Source of the DNA: Ferruginibacter lapsinanis
GTDB lineage: Bacteria; Bacteroidota; Bacteroidia; Chitinophagales; Chitinophagaceae
Reading direction: 5' to 3'
DNA: 64,000 bases
NCBI RefSeq assembly: GCF_020783315.1
Contig: NZ_CP086063.1
Span: 1,550,001-1,614,000 of the forward strand
Each line of letters opens with the position of its first letter. Position 1 is the first letter of the stretch. The notes under the pieces are model-generated. The model was not told where the DNA came from. It searched no databases and worked only from the letters and a program-made list of their open reading frames with translations. Shown in pieces: positions 36,644-45,183 of this stretch. The position numbers and the translations under genes are program-made.

Positions 36644-37507
36644 TTAATGTAACTCGATTTGAGTAGCGGCTAATCCATCCAGTGATATCGTAGCCAGATT
36701 GTCACAAGTGCCTGCACCAAAGTCGATAACTACATTATGATTTGGCCCCTGAATTTTAATTGATCCTTGGCTGATATACCTGCAGCTTGTTGCTTTGATC
36801 AATGGAGTAACGATCGTTACAGTTCTTTCTCTGCCCAGCATATTCATAATTGTATGGGTGCCGGTAATTGAAAATACATCGTCAGATAAATCAAACGGAG
36901 TAAGAGATCCTTCTGTTTGTGTAACGAATTTAACACCGTTATGTGTCCAGTAAATGCCGGAAGAGTTTGTTATTTTACCATTTACTACTTCACGTTTCCA
37001 GCTTTTTATACCTACAGTACTGGTGTTGGTCCAGGTATAAGTTCCTTCTACTTTAAATCCATTTACAAAATAATTTTCAAAGGTCATTACTGCAGTACTA
37101 CCCGATTTTCTTACAGAGTCCGATACTACAATATTGATCTTTCCTGAACGAACAACTCCTCTTGGACCGGTAGTTCCTGCGCCAAAATCAATGGTAATCG
37201 TTTTTGGAAATCCTACTAATGGAGTTACAGTTACAGTAGCACCACCCATAATATTTGGCGGGCCGGGTGTAAGAGGTCTTCCAGCAACAGGCCTGTTACC
37301 GGTAACATTGCCACTTACAGAGGCTTCCATAAATATATCATTATTGTCTTCCGCTATATTATCAGAGGTAGCTTGCCTGTTTGCCAGATCTGTTGTGGTG
37401 GCTATTTCGGTTCCGGGAGACTCTGCTGTGTCATTTTTTTCGCAAGATGAAAAACTGATTGCAAATGCAACACATGTGCCGGCAATCAATAGGTGTTTTG
37501 CTTTCAT
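36644..37507 (-). CDS. Uncharacterised secreted lipoprotein (287 aa)
   Basis: The signal ends at the lipobox cysteine of AISFSSCEKND (about residue 23). A low-complexity acidic/threonine linker (to about 75) precedes a beta-rich region. Two similar stretches are visible: TITIDFGAGTTGPRG (about 107) and NVVIDFGAGTCDNLA (about 259). Each follows a VTVTPL or VTIVTPL segment, which suggests an internal duplication of about 150 residues. No named domain is recognised. It has its own terminator, and the start is 92 bases from the divergent deacetylase gene. Probably an outer-membrane or surface lipoprotein. Confidence 0.75.
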   Translation of the reverse strand: MKAKHLLIAGTCVAFAISFSSCEKNDTAESPGTEIATTTDLANRQATSDNIAEDNNDIFMEASVSGNVTGNRPVAGRPLTPGPPNIMGGATVTVTPLVGFPKTITIDFGAGTTGPRGVVRSGKINIVVSDSVRKSGSTAVMTFENYFVNGFKVEGTYTWTNTSTVGIKSWKREVVNGKITNSSGIYWTHNGVKFVTQTEGSLTPFDLSDDVFSITGTHTIMNMLGRERTVTIVTPLIKATSCRYISQGSIKIQGPNHNVVIDFGAGTCDNLATISLDGLAATQIELH

Positions 37508-37598
37508 ATTTGTGTATTTTATGTTGGTTAATGATTGGTTATTTAGGACAAAATACTTTTATAAAAGTTTAATTCAGCCAAAAAAATTAATTTGCCGT

Positions 37599-38231
37599 AT
37601 GGTTTATCTTGCTAAGACACCCCGATGGCTCAAAAAAATTTATTCATCCTGTATCTGGGATTTTTATTCCAATCAGGATAAAGTTATTTATTTAACATTT
37701 GATGATGGACCACACCCTGTTGCAACAAACTTTGTTTTAAACGAACTAAACAAGTATAATGCCAAAGCAACTTTTTTTTGTATCGGAAAAAATGTTATGG
37801 CACATGAAGATATTTATAAAAAGCTTATCAGCGATGGGCATAGCGTAGGAAATCATACCCAGAACCACTTAGATGGATGGAAAACAGACTCTGTTAAATA
37901 TTTACAAAATGTTGATGAAGCTAAAAAACATATCCAATCAACTTTATTTCGTCCGCCTTATGGGAGAATAAGAAGAACGCAGTTGCGGCAATTAACTTCT
38001 GCCCCAAATGATTTTACAATAATTATGTGGAGTGTGCTTAGTGGAGATTTTGATCAATCAATTTCAAAAGAAACATGTTTGGCAAATGTTATAGATAATG
38101 CGAAAAGCGGATCGATCATTGTTTTTCATGATAGTGAGAAAGCTTTTGGTCATTTACAGTATGTTTTACCCAAAGTATTAGAATATTTTTCTAAAAAGGG
38201 CTATGCCTTTAAAAATATCGCAATTGTATGA
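37599..38231 (+). CDS. Polysaccharide deacetylase (NodB homology domain)
   Basis: A 210-aa NodB-type deacetylase. TFDDGPH (near 34) gives the catalytic Asp and metal Asp, NHTQNH (near 88) gives the two metal histidines, and RPPYGRIRR (near 117) and FHDSEK (near 182) are the remaining motifs. Members remove N- or O-acetyl groups from polysaccharides such as peptidoglycan or chitin. The open frame extends far upstream across the opposite-strand lipoprotein gene; the ATG at 37599 (MVYLAKTPRW) is the family-like start. It has no obvious export signal. TTTGCCGT directly precedes the ATG, which may indicate a near-leaderless message. Confidence 0.9.
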   Translation: MVYLAKTPRWLKKIYSSCIWDFYSNQDKVIYLTFDDGPHPVATNFVLNELNKYNAKATFFCIGKNVMAHEDIYKKLISDGHSVGNHTQNHLDGWKTDSVKYLQNVDEAKKHIQSTLFRPPYGRIRRTQLRQLTSAPNDFTIIMWSVLSGDFDQSISKETCLANVIDNAKSGSIIVFHDSEKAFGHLQYVLPKVLEYFSKKGYAFKNIAIV

Positions 38232-38244
38232 TGTAGCTTATAAA

Positions 38245-38277
38245 AATGGGCCAAGGTAGAAACCTTAGCCCGTTTTT
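38245..38277 (+). terminator. Terminator after the polysaccharide deacetylase gene
   Basis: GGGC-C-AAGG (38248-38256) pairs with CCTT-A-GCCC (38263-38271) with one internal mismatch and a six-base loop, and is followed by five T residues. The remainder of the spacer to 38515 is A/T-rich with no other recognisable element. Confidence 0.75.
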
Positions 38278-38515
38278 AATCCGTACCCTATGAAAACTGC
38301 GTTAAAAGTACAATCTTGTTTTTAAAAATGCAATATTTTTTTTAATGTGTATTTTTCAGACAAAAAAGGGGTGAAGGGTTTTATAAATGAGGCCCACAAA
38401 GGAGTTTGAAATAATTGAAAACCAGTTGTTTGAGCATTTTTGAGTAAGCAAATGCAGTAGTTGTATTAAAAAACAATTATAAAAAAATACTGCTGCGTAA
38501 ATAGATTTTAAATAT

Positions 38516-39286
38516 ATGAATACTTTTATTGATACACATTGTCATCTTTATTCTGAAGAATTTAATACGGATATAGATATCGTTATAAAAACTGCGGAGA
38601 CTGAGCAAATAAAACAGTTTTTCCTGCCAGGAATAGATAGTACAGCTATTGAAAAAATGATCGGGTTGGAAAAAAAATTTCCCGGAAAATGCATGGCAAT
38701 GATGGGCTTACATCCTTGTTATGTAAAAGAAAATTATAAAGAAGAATTGACTATTGTAGAAGATTGGTTATCTAAAAGAAAATTTGCAGCAGTAGGAGAG
38801 ATTGGTTTAGATTTTTATTGGGATAAAACCTTTGTCAGTGAGCAATACGTGGCGTTCAGAAAACAAATTGAATTGTCTCTTGAATATCAGTTGCCTATAG
38901 TTATTCATACAAGAAATGCTATGGCAGAAACAATACAGGTAGTGAATGAATATAAATCAGAAAAGGTAAGAGGTATTTTTCATTGTTTCAGCGGTACGTA
39001 TGAAGATGCTGTAAAAATTATTGAATTGGGTTTTTATCTGGGTATTGGTGGTGTAATTACCTACAAGAATGCAGGATTAGCAGAAATACTTGAAAAGATC
39101 GACCTTGAGCATCTGGTATTGGAAACAGATGCTCCATATTTAACGCCTGTACCATTCAGGGGAAAAAGAAATGAAAGCAGTTATATAAAATACATAGCAG
39201 AAAAACTAGCATTGGTTAAAAATGTTTCGGTAGATGAAGTGGCTGCCACTACTACAGCAAATGCTAAAAAAATATTCGGTGTATAA
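38516..39286 (+). CDS. TatD family metal-dependent hydrolase
   Basis: A 256-aa TIM-barrel hydrolase of the TatD DNase family. Metal ligands appear in the order IDTHCHLY (His at 7 and 9), EIGLDFYWD (Glu near 96), VIHTRNA (His near 131), FHCFSG (His near 157) and ETDAPYLTP (Asp near 204). The family trims DNA ends and may remove damaged nucleotides; some members act on D-aminoacyl-tRNA. It is followed by tRNA-Ser and pth, with the tRNA promoter overlapping its stop region. Confidence 0.93.
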   Translation: MNTFIDTHCHLYSEEFNTDIDIVIKTAETEQIKQFFLPGIDSTAIEKMIGLEKKFPGKCMAMMGLHPCYVKENYKEELTIVEDWLSKRKFAAVGEIGLDFYWDKTFVSEQYVAFRKQIELSLEYQLPIVIHTRNAMAETIQVVNEYKSEKVRGIFHCFSGTYEDAVKIIELGFYLGIGGVITYKNAGLAEILEKIDLEHLVLETDAPYLTPVPFRGKRNESSYIKYIAEKLALVKNVSVDEVAATTTANAKKIFGV

Positions 39287-39298
39287 AAACGGTTAGTG

Positions 39299-39306
39299 TA
39301 TTTTTG
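39299..39306 (+). promoter_or_regulatory. -7 promoter element of tRNA-Ser (TATTTTTG)
   Basis: TATTTTTG matches TAnnTTTG exactly and lies 15 bases before the tRNA. No -33 TTG at the expected distance is evident. Confidence 0.45.
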
Positions 39307-39321
39307 CCGTCCTTAAAAAAT

Positions 39322-39408
39322 AGAGAGGTGTCCGAGTGGTTGAAGGAGCACGCCTGGAAAGTGTGTAAACGGGAAACTGTTTCGAGGGTTCGAATCCCTT
39401 CCTCTCTG
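39322..39408 (+). tRNA. tRNA-Ser (anticodon GGA)
   Basis: An 87-base class II tRNA with a long variable arm. The acceptor stem AGAGAGG (39322-39328) pairs with CCTCTCT (39401-39407), discriminator G. The anticodon stem CACGC/GTGTG encloses the loop CTGGAAA with anticodon GGA, and the T-loop is GTTCGAATC-like. CCA is not encoded. A hairpin terminator follows. Confidence 0.95.
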
Positions 39409-39417
39409 CAAAAAATG

Positions 39418-39444
39418 ATCCTTCATGATAGTGAAGGATTTTTT
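39418..39444 (+). terminator. Terminator of tRNA-Ser
   Basis: ATCCTTCA (39418-39425) pairs with TGAAGGAT (39432-39439) across a six-base loop and is followed by a T run to 39444. The pth start codon is only 11 bases further on. Confidence 0.85.
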
Positions 39445-39454
39445 AATCAGATAG

Positions 39455-40036
39455 ATGTCTAAATTTTTGATCATAGGACTTGGTAATATTGGAGATGAAT
39501 ATGCCAATACACGTCATAACATTGGATTTGATGTAGTAAATGCTTTTGTGCAAAAACACGGGGGAAGTTTTAAGATAGATAGACTGGCTTATGTTGCAGA
39601 GGTAAAAGTAAAAGGGAAGCAGTTTGTTTGTATTTGCCCTACAACGTATATGAACTTAAGTGGGAGAGCATTCAAATACTGGCAGGATAAAGAAAAAGTT
39701 TCTTTGGAAAATACACTTACCATTGTAGATGATCTGGCTTTGCCATTAGATAAAATACGTTTACGCAGCAGCGGTAGTGATGCCGGACACAATGGATTAA
39801 AGGATATTCAAAATATTTTGGGAACCGATCAATATCCCAAATTAAGGTTTGGGATCGGAAATAATTTCCCGAAAGGCCGGCAAGCTGATTTTGTGCTCAG
39901 TAAATGGGATAAAAACGAAGAGGCGTTGGTAAAACTAAAGATCGCCAAATGTGTGGAGATAATAGAGCAATTCGCATTTGTTGGGATTGCCCAAACGATG
40001 ACGGCTGTGAATAATTTATCGATAAAGGCCGAATAG
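39455..40036 (+). CDS. pth: Peptidyl-tRNA hydrolase
   Basis: A 193-aa enzyme that frees tRNA from stalled peptidyl-tRNA. Conserved motifs: FLIIGLGNIGDEYANTRHN with the catalytic His near 22, PTTYMNLSGRA (near 63), DDLALP (near 92) and SGSDAGHNGLKDI (near 108). Length and motif spacing are normal. It starts directly after the tRNA-Ser terminator, so either it reads through that hairpin or its promoter overlaps the tRNA region. The 3' neighbour is an FAH-family gene. Confidence 0.96.
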   Translation: MSKFLIIGLGNIGDEYANTRHNIGFDVVNAFVQKHGGSFKIDRLAYVAEVKVKGKQFVCICPTTYMNLSGRAFKYWQDKEKVSLENTLTIVDDLALPLDKIRLRSSGSDAGHNGLKDIQNILGTDQYPKLRFGIGNNFPKGRQADFVLSKWDKNEEALVKLKIAKCVEIIEQFAFVGIAQTMTAVNNLSIKAE

Positions 40037-40147
40037 ATACTATTTTCTGTTTTTTAAACGTTTTATCGGTGGTATATTTGAAACTTGATTTTATTTGGCT
40101 ATTTCTTTATATTCGCCATTATAATCTGGGTACTTTAAAATAATTAG

Positions 40148-40759
40148 ATGAAAATAATTTGTGTAGGCCGTAATTATGCAGCACATGCTAAAGAGTTGGG
40201 GAACGATGTGCCCGATGAACCGGTTATATTTATGAAGCCCAAAAATGCCTTGTTACAAGGGCATACTCCGTTTTATTATCCGGAGTTTACTAACGAGTTG
40301 CATTATGAATGTGAGTTGGTGTTACGTGTGTGCAAAAATGGCAAGTACATACAGGAAAGACAGGCATCAAATTATTATAATGGTATTACTGTTGGTATCG
40401 ATTTTACAGCAAGGGATCTACAAAACGATTTAATGAGCAAGGGATTGCCCTGGGAAAAAAGTAAGGCTTTTGATAATTCAGCAGCAGTGGGTAAATTCCT
40501 TGATATTACTCCGGGATTGAATAAAAAGAATATTAATTTTTCTTTACTCAAAAACAAGGAATTGGTACAGCAAGGCAATTCCGGTGATATGATATTCAGT
40601 TTTGATGCAATCATTGCTAATATTTCTAATTATTTTTCATTGAATATAGGTGATCTGATCTTTACCGGCACCCCCGCCGGAGTAGGTGAATGTGTGGTTG
40701 GCGACGACCTGGAAGCATTTATCGATAAAGAAATGCTTCTGAAAATAGAAGTTAAATAA
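40148..40759 (+). CDS. Fumarylacetoacetate hydrolase family protein
   Basis: A 203-aa protein made only of the FAH catalytic domain. It starts MKIICVGRNYAAHAKELGN. The metal-binding acids fall in LHYECELVL (Glu near 57 and 59) and in GITVGIDFTARDLQ (Asp near 83). The C-terminal TGTPAGVGECVVGD is the usual active-site loop. Small members of this family include acylpyruvases and oxaloacetate tautomerase/decarboxylase-type enzymes such as FAHD1. The reaction here cannot be fixed from sequence. It is followed by the tRNA-Met promoter. Confidence 0.9.
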   Translation: MKIICVGRNYAAHAKELGNDVPDEPVIFMKPKNALLQGHTPFYYPEFTNELHYECELVLRVCKNGKYIQERQASNYYNGITVGIDFTARDLQNDLMSKGLPWEKSKAFDNSAAVGKFLDITPGLNKKNINFSLLKNKELVQQGNSGDMIFSFDAIIANISNYFSLNIGDLIFTGTPAGVGECVVGDDLEAFIDKEMLLKIEVK

Positions 40760-40780
40760 TCGTACAAATACAATTTTCAT

Positions 40781-40810
40781 TTGAGAGTTTGCAGGTTTTT
40801 AATATCTTTG
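40781..40810 (+). promoter_or_regulatory. Promoter of tRNA-Met (-33 TTG, -7 TATCTTTG)
   Basis: TTG at 40781-40783 and TATCTTTG at 40803-40810 are separated by 19 bases, matching the Bacteroidota promoter layout. The tRNA begins ten bases after the -7 box. This is the clearest promoter in the window. Confidence 0.65.
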
Positions 40811-40820
40811 CCGCCCGTTT

Positions 40821-40894
40821 GTCGGGGTAGCTCAGCTGGTTAGAGCATCGGATTCATAACCCGAAGGTCGGCAGTTCAAGTCTGCTCCCCGATA
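40821..40894 (+). tRNA. tRNA with anticodon CAT (elongator Met, or Ile2)
   Basis: A 74-base class I tRNA. The acceptor GTCGGGG/CCCCGAT has a G-U first pair, the D-stem is GCTC/GAGC and the anticodon loop is TTCATAA. The anticodon stem TCGGA/CCCGA has an A-C mismatch at its last pair (31-39). The first pair is not the unpaired C-A of initiators and the stem lacks the three G-C pairs, so it is not tRNA-fMet. A lysidine-modified Ile2 tRNA cannot be excluded. CCA is not encoded. Confidence 0.9.
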
Positions 40895-40895
40895 C

Positions 40896-40920
40896 AAAGC
40901 CTCTGTAAAGAGGCTTTTTT
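40896..40920 (+). terminator. Terminator of tRNA-Met
   Basis: AAGCCTCT (40897-40904) pairs with AGAGGCTT (40909-40916) across a four-base loop and runs into a T-tract, immediately after the tRNA. Confidence 0.9.
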
Positions 40921-41020
40921 CATTCCCAAACTCAACAGGACTAGCCATTACAATAATCTGCCATATAAGTTATTATTTTCATAAATACTTCTTAGCTTTA
41001 AGTAACCAAAACCAACTATT

Positions 41021-43888
41021 ATGAATTTTGCTAAGCAATTAATTTGCATAGCAGTAATGTTGCTATTCGTAACAGCTGCTTTTTCACAACAACAAATTAC
41101 AGGACATGTAACTGATGCATCGGGAATACCTCTTGCAGGAGCAACGATCATCATAAAATCGACCGGAAAAACACTTACAAGTGCTCCTGACGGAAGTTTT
41201 ACATTAGAAGCTAAAGCGGATGATGTATTGGAAGTTAGTTCACTAGGGCATTCTACAGAAACTATAAGAATAAAAGGCAGGTCGGTTGTAACGATAAGCC
41301 TTCAGAGTATTGCACAAGACCTTGGACAGGTAGTAATGGTTGGTAGCAGGCACTCTGGTAGGGTTAAAACAGAATCGCCAGTGCCCATTGATGTGATAAA
41401 TGTAAAAGAAGCCAGTTTAACAACTGCCAAGCCTGATCTTACTTCTATGTTGAATTATGCAGCACCTTCTTTTAATCACAACAGGCAAAGTGGTGGTGAT
41501 GGCGCAGATCAGATAGATCTGGCTACATTAAGGGGGCTTGGGCCAGACCAGACCCTTGTGTTGATCAATGGTAAACGCCGTCATCAAACTGCTTTTGTAG
41601 CGGTATTTGGTACAAGGGGTAGAGGTAATTCAGGTACAGACCTGAATGCTATACCCGAAACATCTATCGATAGAGTTGAGATTCTTCGTGATGGTTCTTC
41701 AGCGCAATATGGCTCCGATGCGATTGCGGGTGTTATCAATCTTATCTTGAAAAAAGATACGAAAGGCGTTACCGTGAATGCCGGCTACTCTGGATATTAT
41801 GACCATAAATACAATGCTTATTTCGGCAGAAACATGAAGCAATATATACATGGTGATGCAATAGACGGTAAAGCTTTCTCATTCGATATCAATGGAGGAA
41901 TTGCGCTGGGGAAAGCGAAAAAAGGCTTTATTAATTTATCTGCAAATTTTCTTACCCAGGAAAAAACATTCAGACAGGTAAATGATACTAACATGAATAA
42001 TAAAAATAGTTTACCAATAAATGTGGGAAGAAGAGCGAATGGAGATGGGTCTGTAAATTCAGCGGGAGCTATGTTCAATATGGAATTGCCTATTGCTAAC
42101 AGTAAAACTACTTTTTACGCTTTTGGCGGATACAACTACAAATCGTCCGATGCTTATGCATATACAAGAACATATCATGGGTATAATCCGTTGTCTTCTG
42201 CCCGTCCATATCGTTTTCCGGTAGATGCAACGGGGCGTTTGATCTATGTGCCTGCGATCATGCAGGTTGTTTCTACACCCGGGGGAGGTTTGCCCGATAC
42301 TGTTTACAACCCTCATATACAAACACATATTTCTGATGGTTCATTAGCCTTTGGATTTGAGGGTGTAACAAGATCAAATTGGGATTGGGATCTGAGCAAT
42401 AGTTTTGGCGGTAATGATTTTCATTATTTCGGAGATAAGACATTTAATGCTTCATTAGGAACTCTCGGTGTTTTTAAAAATCATTTTGATGACGGAGGTT
42501 TTTATTTTATACAAAATACTTCTAATGTTGATCTGAGCAAACGCTTCCAGACAATAGCTAAAGGATTGAATCTGTCTTTTGGTGCGGAATACCGCTATGA
42601 ACAATATGGCATTTATGAAGGAGAAGAAGCATCGTATGCTAATTACAAACCGGATGGTGTGGTATATCAAAGTCTGATAGGTACTTATGATGATAATGGT
42701 GATCCCGATTCATTGCAAACGCCTGCATCGGGTGCCCAGGGCTTCCCTGGCTTTCAACCTGTAGATAAAATAAAAGCTAATCGATCTACGATTGGTGCAT
42801 ATGTTGATGCAGAGTTGGATGTTACAAAAGAATGGTTGTTAGGCGGTGCGATCAGAGTAGAAAATTACAGCGACTTTGGTTTTTTAAGCACCTACAAAAT
42901 AGCAACCAGATATAAGGTAGCACCTAATTTTAATATCAGGGCATCAGCCAGTACGGGTTTTAGAGCACCTTCTTTACAGCAGATTAATTTCAGCAATACA
43001 TTTACCAATGTGCAGGGAGGAAAAACTTTCGATGTAAAAATTGCACCTAATTATAGTTCTATCACCAGAGCTGCCGGTATACCAGAATTGAAAGAAGAAA
43101 CTTCTGTAAATGCCAGTGTAGGTTTTAGCTGGAAGCCAGCAAAAAATTTAACAGTAACTGTAGATGGATATTTAGTAAAAATAAAGGACAGAGTGGTTTT
43201 ATCTGGTCAGTTTGATAATACAATTCCTGCATTGCAGACAATACTGGACAATCTTAATGTAGCACAGGCACAGTTTTTCGCTAATGCTGTAAATACTACA
43301 AATAAGGGAGTTGATATAGTAATTGATTACAATAAAAAATGGGGTAATAAAAGATTTAAAGCCTTATTTGCCGGCAACATTCAGGATATGACCATTGATA
43401 AAATAAATGTTCCTGCGGCTTTAAATGGCAGCTATGAATCTCGCCAGGCATTTTTTAGTGAGAGAGAACAGCAATTTGTATTGGCCTCAGCACCGCCGGT
43501 TAAATTAGGACTAACATTGGATTATGGTGTAAACAAATGGGGTATTGGAACTCATCTTACTTATTTTGGAAAGATCACTTTGTTTGGCTACGGATATGCC
43601 AATACGTATCCTCCATTAGTTGATCTGGATGATGCATCGGCAACTGTTCCGGAACAGTTTAATTACAATGGGAAATTAGTGTCTGATCTGTATTTTTCAT
43701 ATAAACTTTGTAAAAATGCAGATCTGTATTTCGGTGCTGATAATTTGTTCAATGTGCATCCTGATCTGGGATATGTTAAGGGAGCAAAATTATCTGCCTA
43801 TGACGGAGAAGCAGGCGGTCCGTGGGATGCAGTGCAAATGGGTACGAACGGATTGAGATTCTTTACAAAACTGGCATTTAGATTTTAA
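41021..43888 (+). CDS. TonB-dependent receptor with N-terminal CarboxypepD_reg domain
   Basis: A 955-aa outer-membrane transporter. A signal peptide (to about AAFSQ) is followed by a carboxypeptidase-regulatory-like domain (QQITGHVTDASGIPLAGA, about 23-105). A plug domain follows (SPVPIDVINV near 124, and RVEILRDGSSAQYGSDAIAG near 217-236), then a 22-strand-type barrel ending in FFTKLAFRF. TonB energises uptake of its substrate, which the sequence does not reveal. No SusD-type partner follows, so it is not a SusC/SusD pair. It stands alone between tRNA-Met and a large palindromic terminator. Confidence 0.93.
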   Translation: MNFAKQLICIAVMLLFVTAAFSQQQITGHVTDASGIPLAGATIIIKSTGKTLTSAPDGSFTLEAKADDVLEVSSLGHSTETIRIKGRSVVTISLQSIAQDLGQVVMVGSRHSGRVKTESPVPIDVINVKEASLTTAKPDLTSMLNYAAPSFNHNRQSGGDGADQIDLATLRGLGPDQTLVLINGKRRHQTAFVAVFGTRGRGNSGTDLNAIPETSIDRVEILRDGSSAQYGSDAIAGVINLILKKDTKGVTVNAGYSGYYDHKYNAYFGRNMKQYIHGDAIDGKAFSFDINGGIALGKAKKGFINLSANFLTQEKTFRQVNDTNMNNKNSLPINVGRRANGDGSVNSAGAMFNMELPIANSKTTFYAFGGYNYKSSDAYAYTRTYHGYNPLSSARPYRFPVDATGRLIYVPAIMQVVSTPGGGLPDTVYNPHIQTHISDGSLAFGFEGVTRSNWDWDLSNSFGGNDFHYFGDKTFNASLGTLGVFKNHFDDGGFYFIQNTSNVDLSKRFQTIAKGLNLSFGAEYRYEQYGIYEGEEASYANYKPDGVVYQSLIGTYDDNGDPDSLQTPASGAQGFPGFQPVDKIKANRSTIGAYVDAELDVTKEWLLGGAIRVENYSDFGFLSTYKIATRYKVAPNFNIRASASTGFRAPSLQQINFSNTFTNVQGGKTFDVKIAPNYSSITRAAGIPELKEETSVNASVGFSWKPAKNLTVTVDGYLVKIKDRVVLSGQFDNTIPALQTILDNLNVAQAQFFANAVNTTNKGVDIVIDYNKKWGNKRFKALFAGNIQDMTIDKINVPAALNGSYESRQAFFSEREQQFVLASAPPVKLGLTLDYGVNKWGIGTHLTYFGKITLFGYGYANTYPPLVDLDDASATVPEQFNYNGKLVSDLYFSYKLCKNADLYFGADNLFNVHPDLGYVKGAKLSAYDGEAGGPWDAVQMGTNGLRFFTKLAFRF

Positions 43889-43900
43889 AATATTGATACA

Positions 43901-43944
43901 TAAACTAAGAAAGGGTTACACATGTGTAACCCTTTCTTAGTTTA
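43901..43944. terminator. 44-base perfect palindrome, bidirectional terminator
   Basis: Two 22-base arms (43901-43922, 43923-43944) are exactly complementary with no spacer; a GGGTTACACA/TGTGTAACCC core is flanked by A/T-rich arms. It lies between the convergent TonB receptor and aminotransferase genes. An RNA hairpin would need to open at the tip, leaving about a four-base loop. Confidence 0.88.
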
Positions 43945-43957
43945 TGATCTCATGAAA

Positions 43958-45154
43958 TTATATCATCCTTCCGGGATATTTGTCCAATGCTTTTTCTAAA
44001 CAATCCATTGCTTTATTAATGGCATCCACATTTAGCACATAGGCCAGGCGGACTTCTTTTAAACCAAGTCCAAGTGTACCATAAAAGCCTGTGGCAGGGG
44101 CCAGCATTACCGTTTGATCGTTGTAAGAAAAATCTTCCAGTAACCACTGACAAAATTTATCAGAATCATCAATGGGTAATTTAGCCATTACATAAAAGGC
44201 GCCACCTGGTGTAGGGCAGGTAACTCCAGGCATCGCATTCAATCTTTTTACAATAGTATCTCTGCGTAATTTATATTCAGCTTTTGTAGTGTCAAAATAA
44301 TTATCCGGCAGATCAACAGCGGCTTCGCCTAATATCTGACCAAAGCCAGGAGGGCTCAATCTTGCCTGGGCAAATTTCATGATAGTAGCCAATAATGCTT
44401 TATTCTTTGTAACAAGTGTTCCGATACGGGCTCCACAAGCACTATATTTTTTACTGACAGTATCTATCAAAATAATGTTATCATCAGCGCCGGTTAAATG
44501 CATGGCACTGAAATGTTCTCCTTCATAACAAAACTCTCTGTAAGCTTCATCAGAAAAAAGATACAGATTATGTTTTACAGCTAACTTTTTCAACAGCTCC
44601 ATTTCTTCTTTACTGTACAAATATCCTGTGGGGTTATTTGGATTGCAGATAAGAATGGCCTTTGTTTTTGGCGTAATATGTTTTTCAAAATCTTCAATAG
44701 GAGGTAGTGCAAAGCCTTTATCTAACTGGGAGGTAATAGGTACAACATTTACACCCACTTCTACAGCAAAACCTTCATAATTTGCGTATAAAGGTTCAGG
44801 AATAATAACTTCATCATAAGGATCAAGGCATGCCATAAATCCAAACTGGATAGCTTCACTACCACCAGCAGTTACAATGATCTCATCTTCTGTTACAGAA
44901 AATCCGGCTTTTTTATAATAGCCTACTAATTTTTGACGATAACTTAAATTGCCGGCACTGTGGCTGTATTCCAGTATTTTAAAAGTACTGTTGCGTACGG
45001 CATCTAAAATTGGTTTAGGCGTTTCTATATCGGGCTGACCAATATTTAAATGGTAAACAGTAATGCCTTTCTTCTTCGCAGCTTCCGCATACGGAACCAG
45101 TTTCCTGATAGGGGACGACGGCATCTTTTTTCCACGGTGACTAATTGATAACAT
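43958..45154 (-). CDS. Class I/II PLP-dependent aminotransferase (aspartate aminotransferase-like)
   Basis: A 398-aa fold-type I enzyme. HLNIGQPDIETP (about 36-47) binds substrate and ICNPNNPTGYLYS (about 169-181) contains the PLP asparagine. The Schiff-base lysine is in DTVSKKYSACGARIG (about 233-247), with its arginine. The subgroup is that of AspB-like and alanine/valine aminotransferases; the amino acid partner is uncertain. It is the last gene of a leftward four-gene group. A consensus -7 motif lies four bases before the ATG, so it may also be transcribed alone as a nearly leaderless message. Confidence 0.9.
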   Translation of the reverse strand: MLSISHRGKKMPSSPIRKLVPYAEAAKKKGITVYHLNIGQPDIETPKPILDAVRNSTFKILEYSHSAGNLSYRQKLVGYYKKAGFSVTEDEIIVTAGGSEAIQFGFMACLDPYDEVIIPEPLYANYEGFAVEVGVNVVPITSQLDKGFALPPIEDFEKHITPKTKAILICNPNNPTGYLYSKEEMELLKKLAVKHNLYLFSDEAYREFCYEGEHFSAMHLTGADDNIILIDTVSKKYSACGARIGTLVTKNKALLATIMKFAQARLSPPGFGQILGEAAVDLPDNYFDTTKAEYKLRRDTIVKRLNAMPGVTCPTPGGAFYVMAKLPIDDSDKFCQWLLEDFSYNDQTVMLAPATGFYGTLGLGLKEVRLAYVLNVDAINKAMDCLEKALDKYPGRMI

Positions 45155-45158
45155 GCCG

Positions 45159-45166
45159 CAAAGATA
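45159..45166 (-). promoter_or_regulatory. -7 promoter element before the aminotransferase gene (TATCTTTG)
   Basis: On the minus strand TATCTTTG is an exact TAnnTTTG match followed by CGGC and the ATG at 45152-45154. Transcription from it would start at about the start codon. Confidence 0.5.
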
Positions 45167-45183
45167 AGAGGATAAAATAATTT

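Noticed and set aside
37134..37598. Long upstream extension of the polysaccharide deacetylase frame
   Set aside because: This part is the complement of the lipoprotein gene 36644-37507 plus the intergenic space; the deacetylase domain begins after the ATG at 37599.
39313..39507. Minus-strand open frame of 64 codons over the tRNA-Ser region
   Set aside because: It is antisense to tRNA-Ser, its terminator and the start of pth; its [13 protein letters not shown] sequence is the well-known artefact of translating a tRNA-Ser gene backwards.
40821..40894. Initiator tRNA-Met
   Set aside because: The first acceptor pair is G-U rather than mismatched and the anticodon stem lacks the three consecutive G-C pairs typical of initiators.
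41021..43888. SusC-type glycan importer
   Set aside because: Although it has the CarboxypepD_reg and TonB barrel domains, no SusD-like gene follows and a terminator closes the gene, so it is called only a TonB-dependent receptor.
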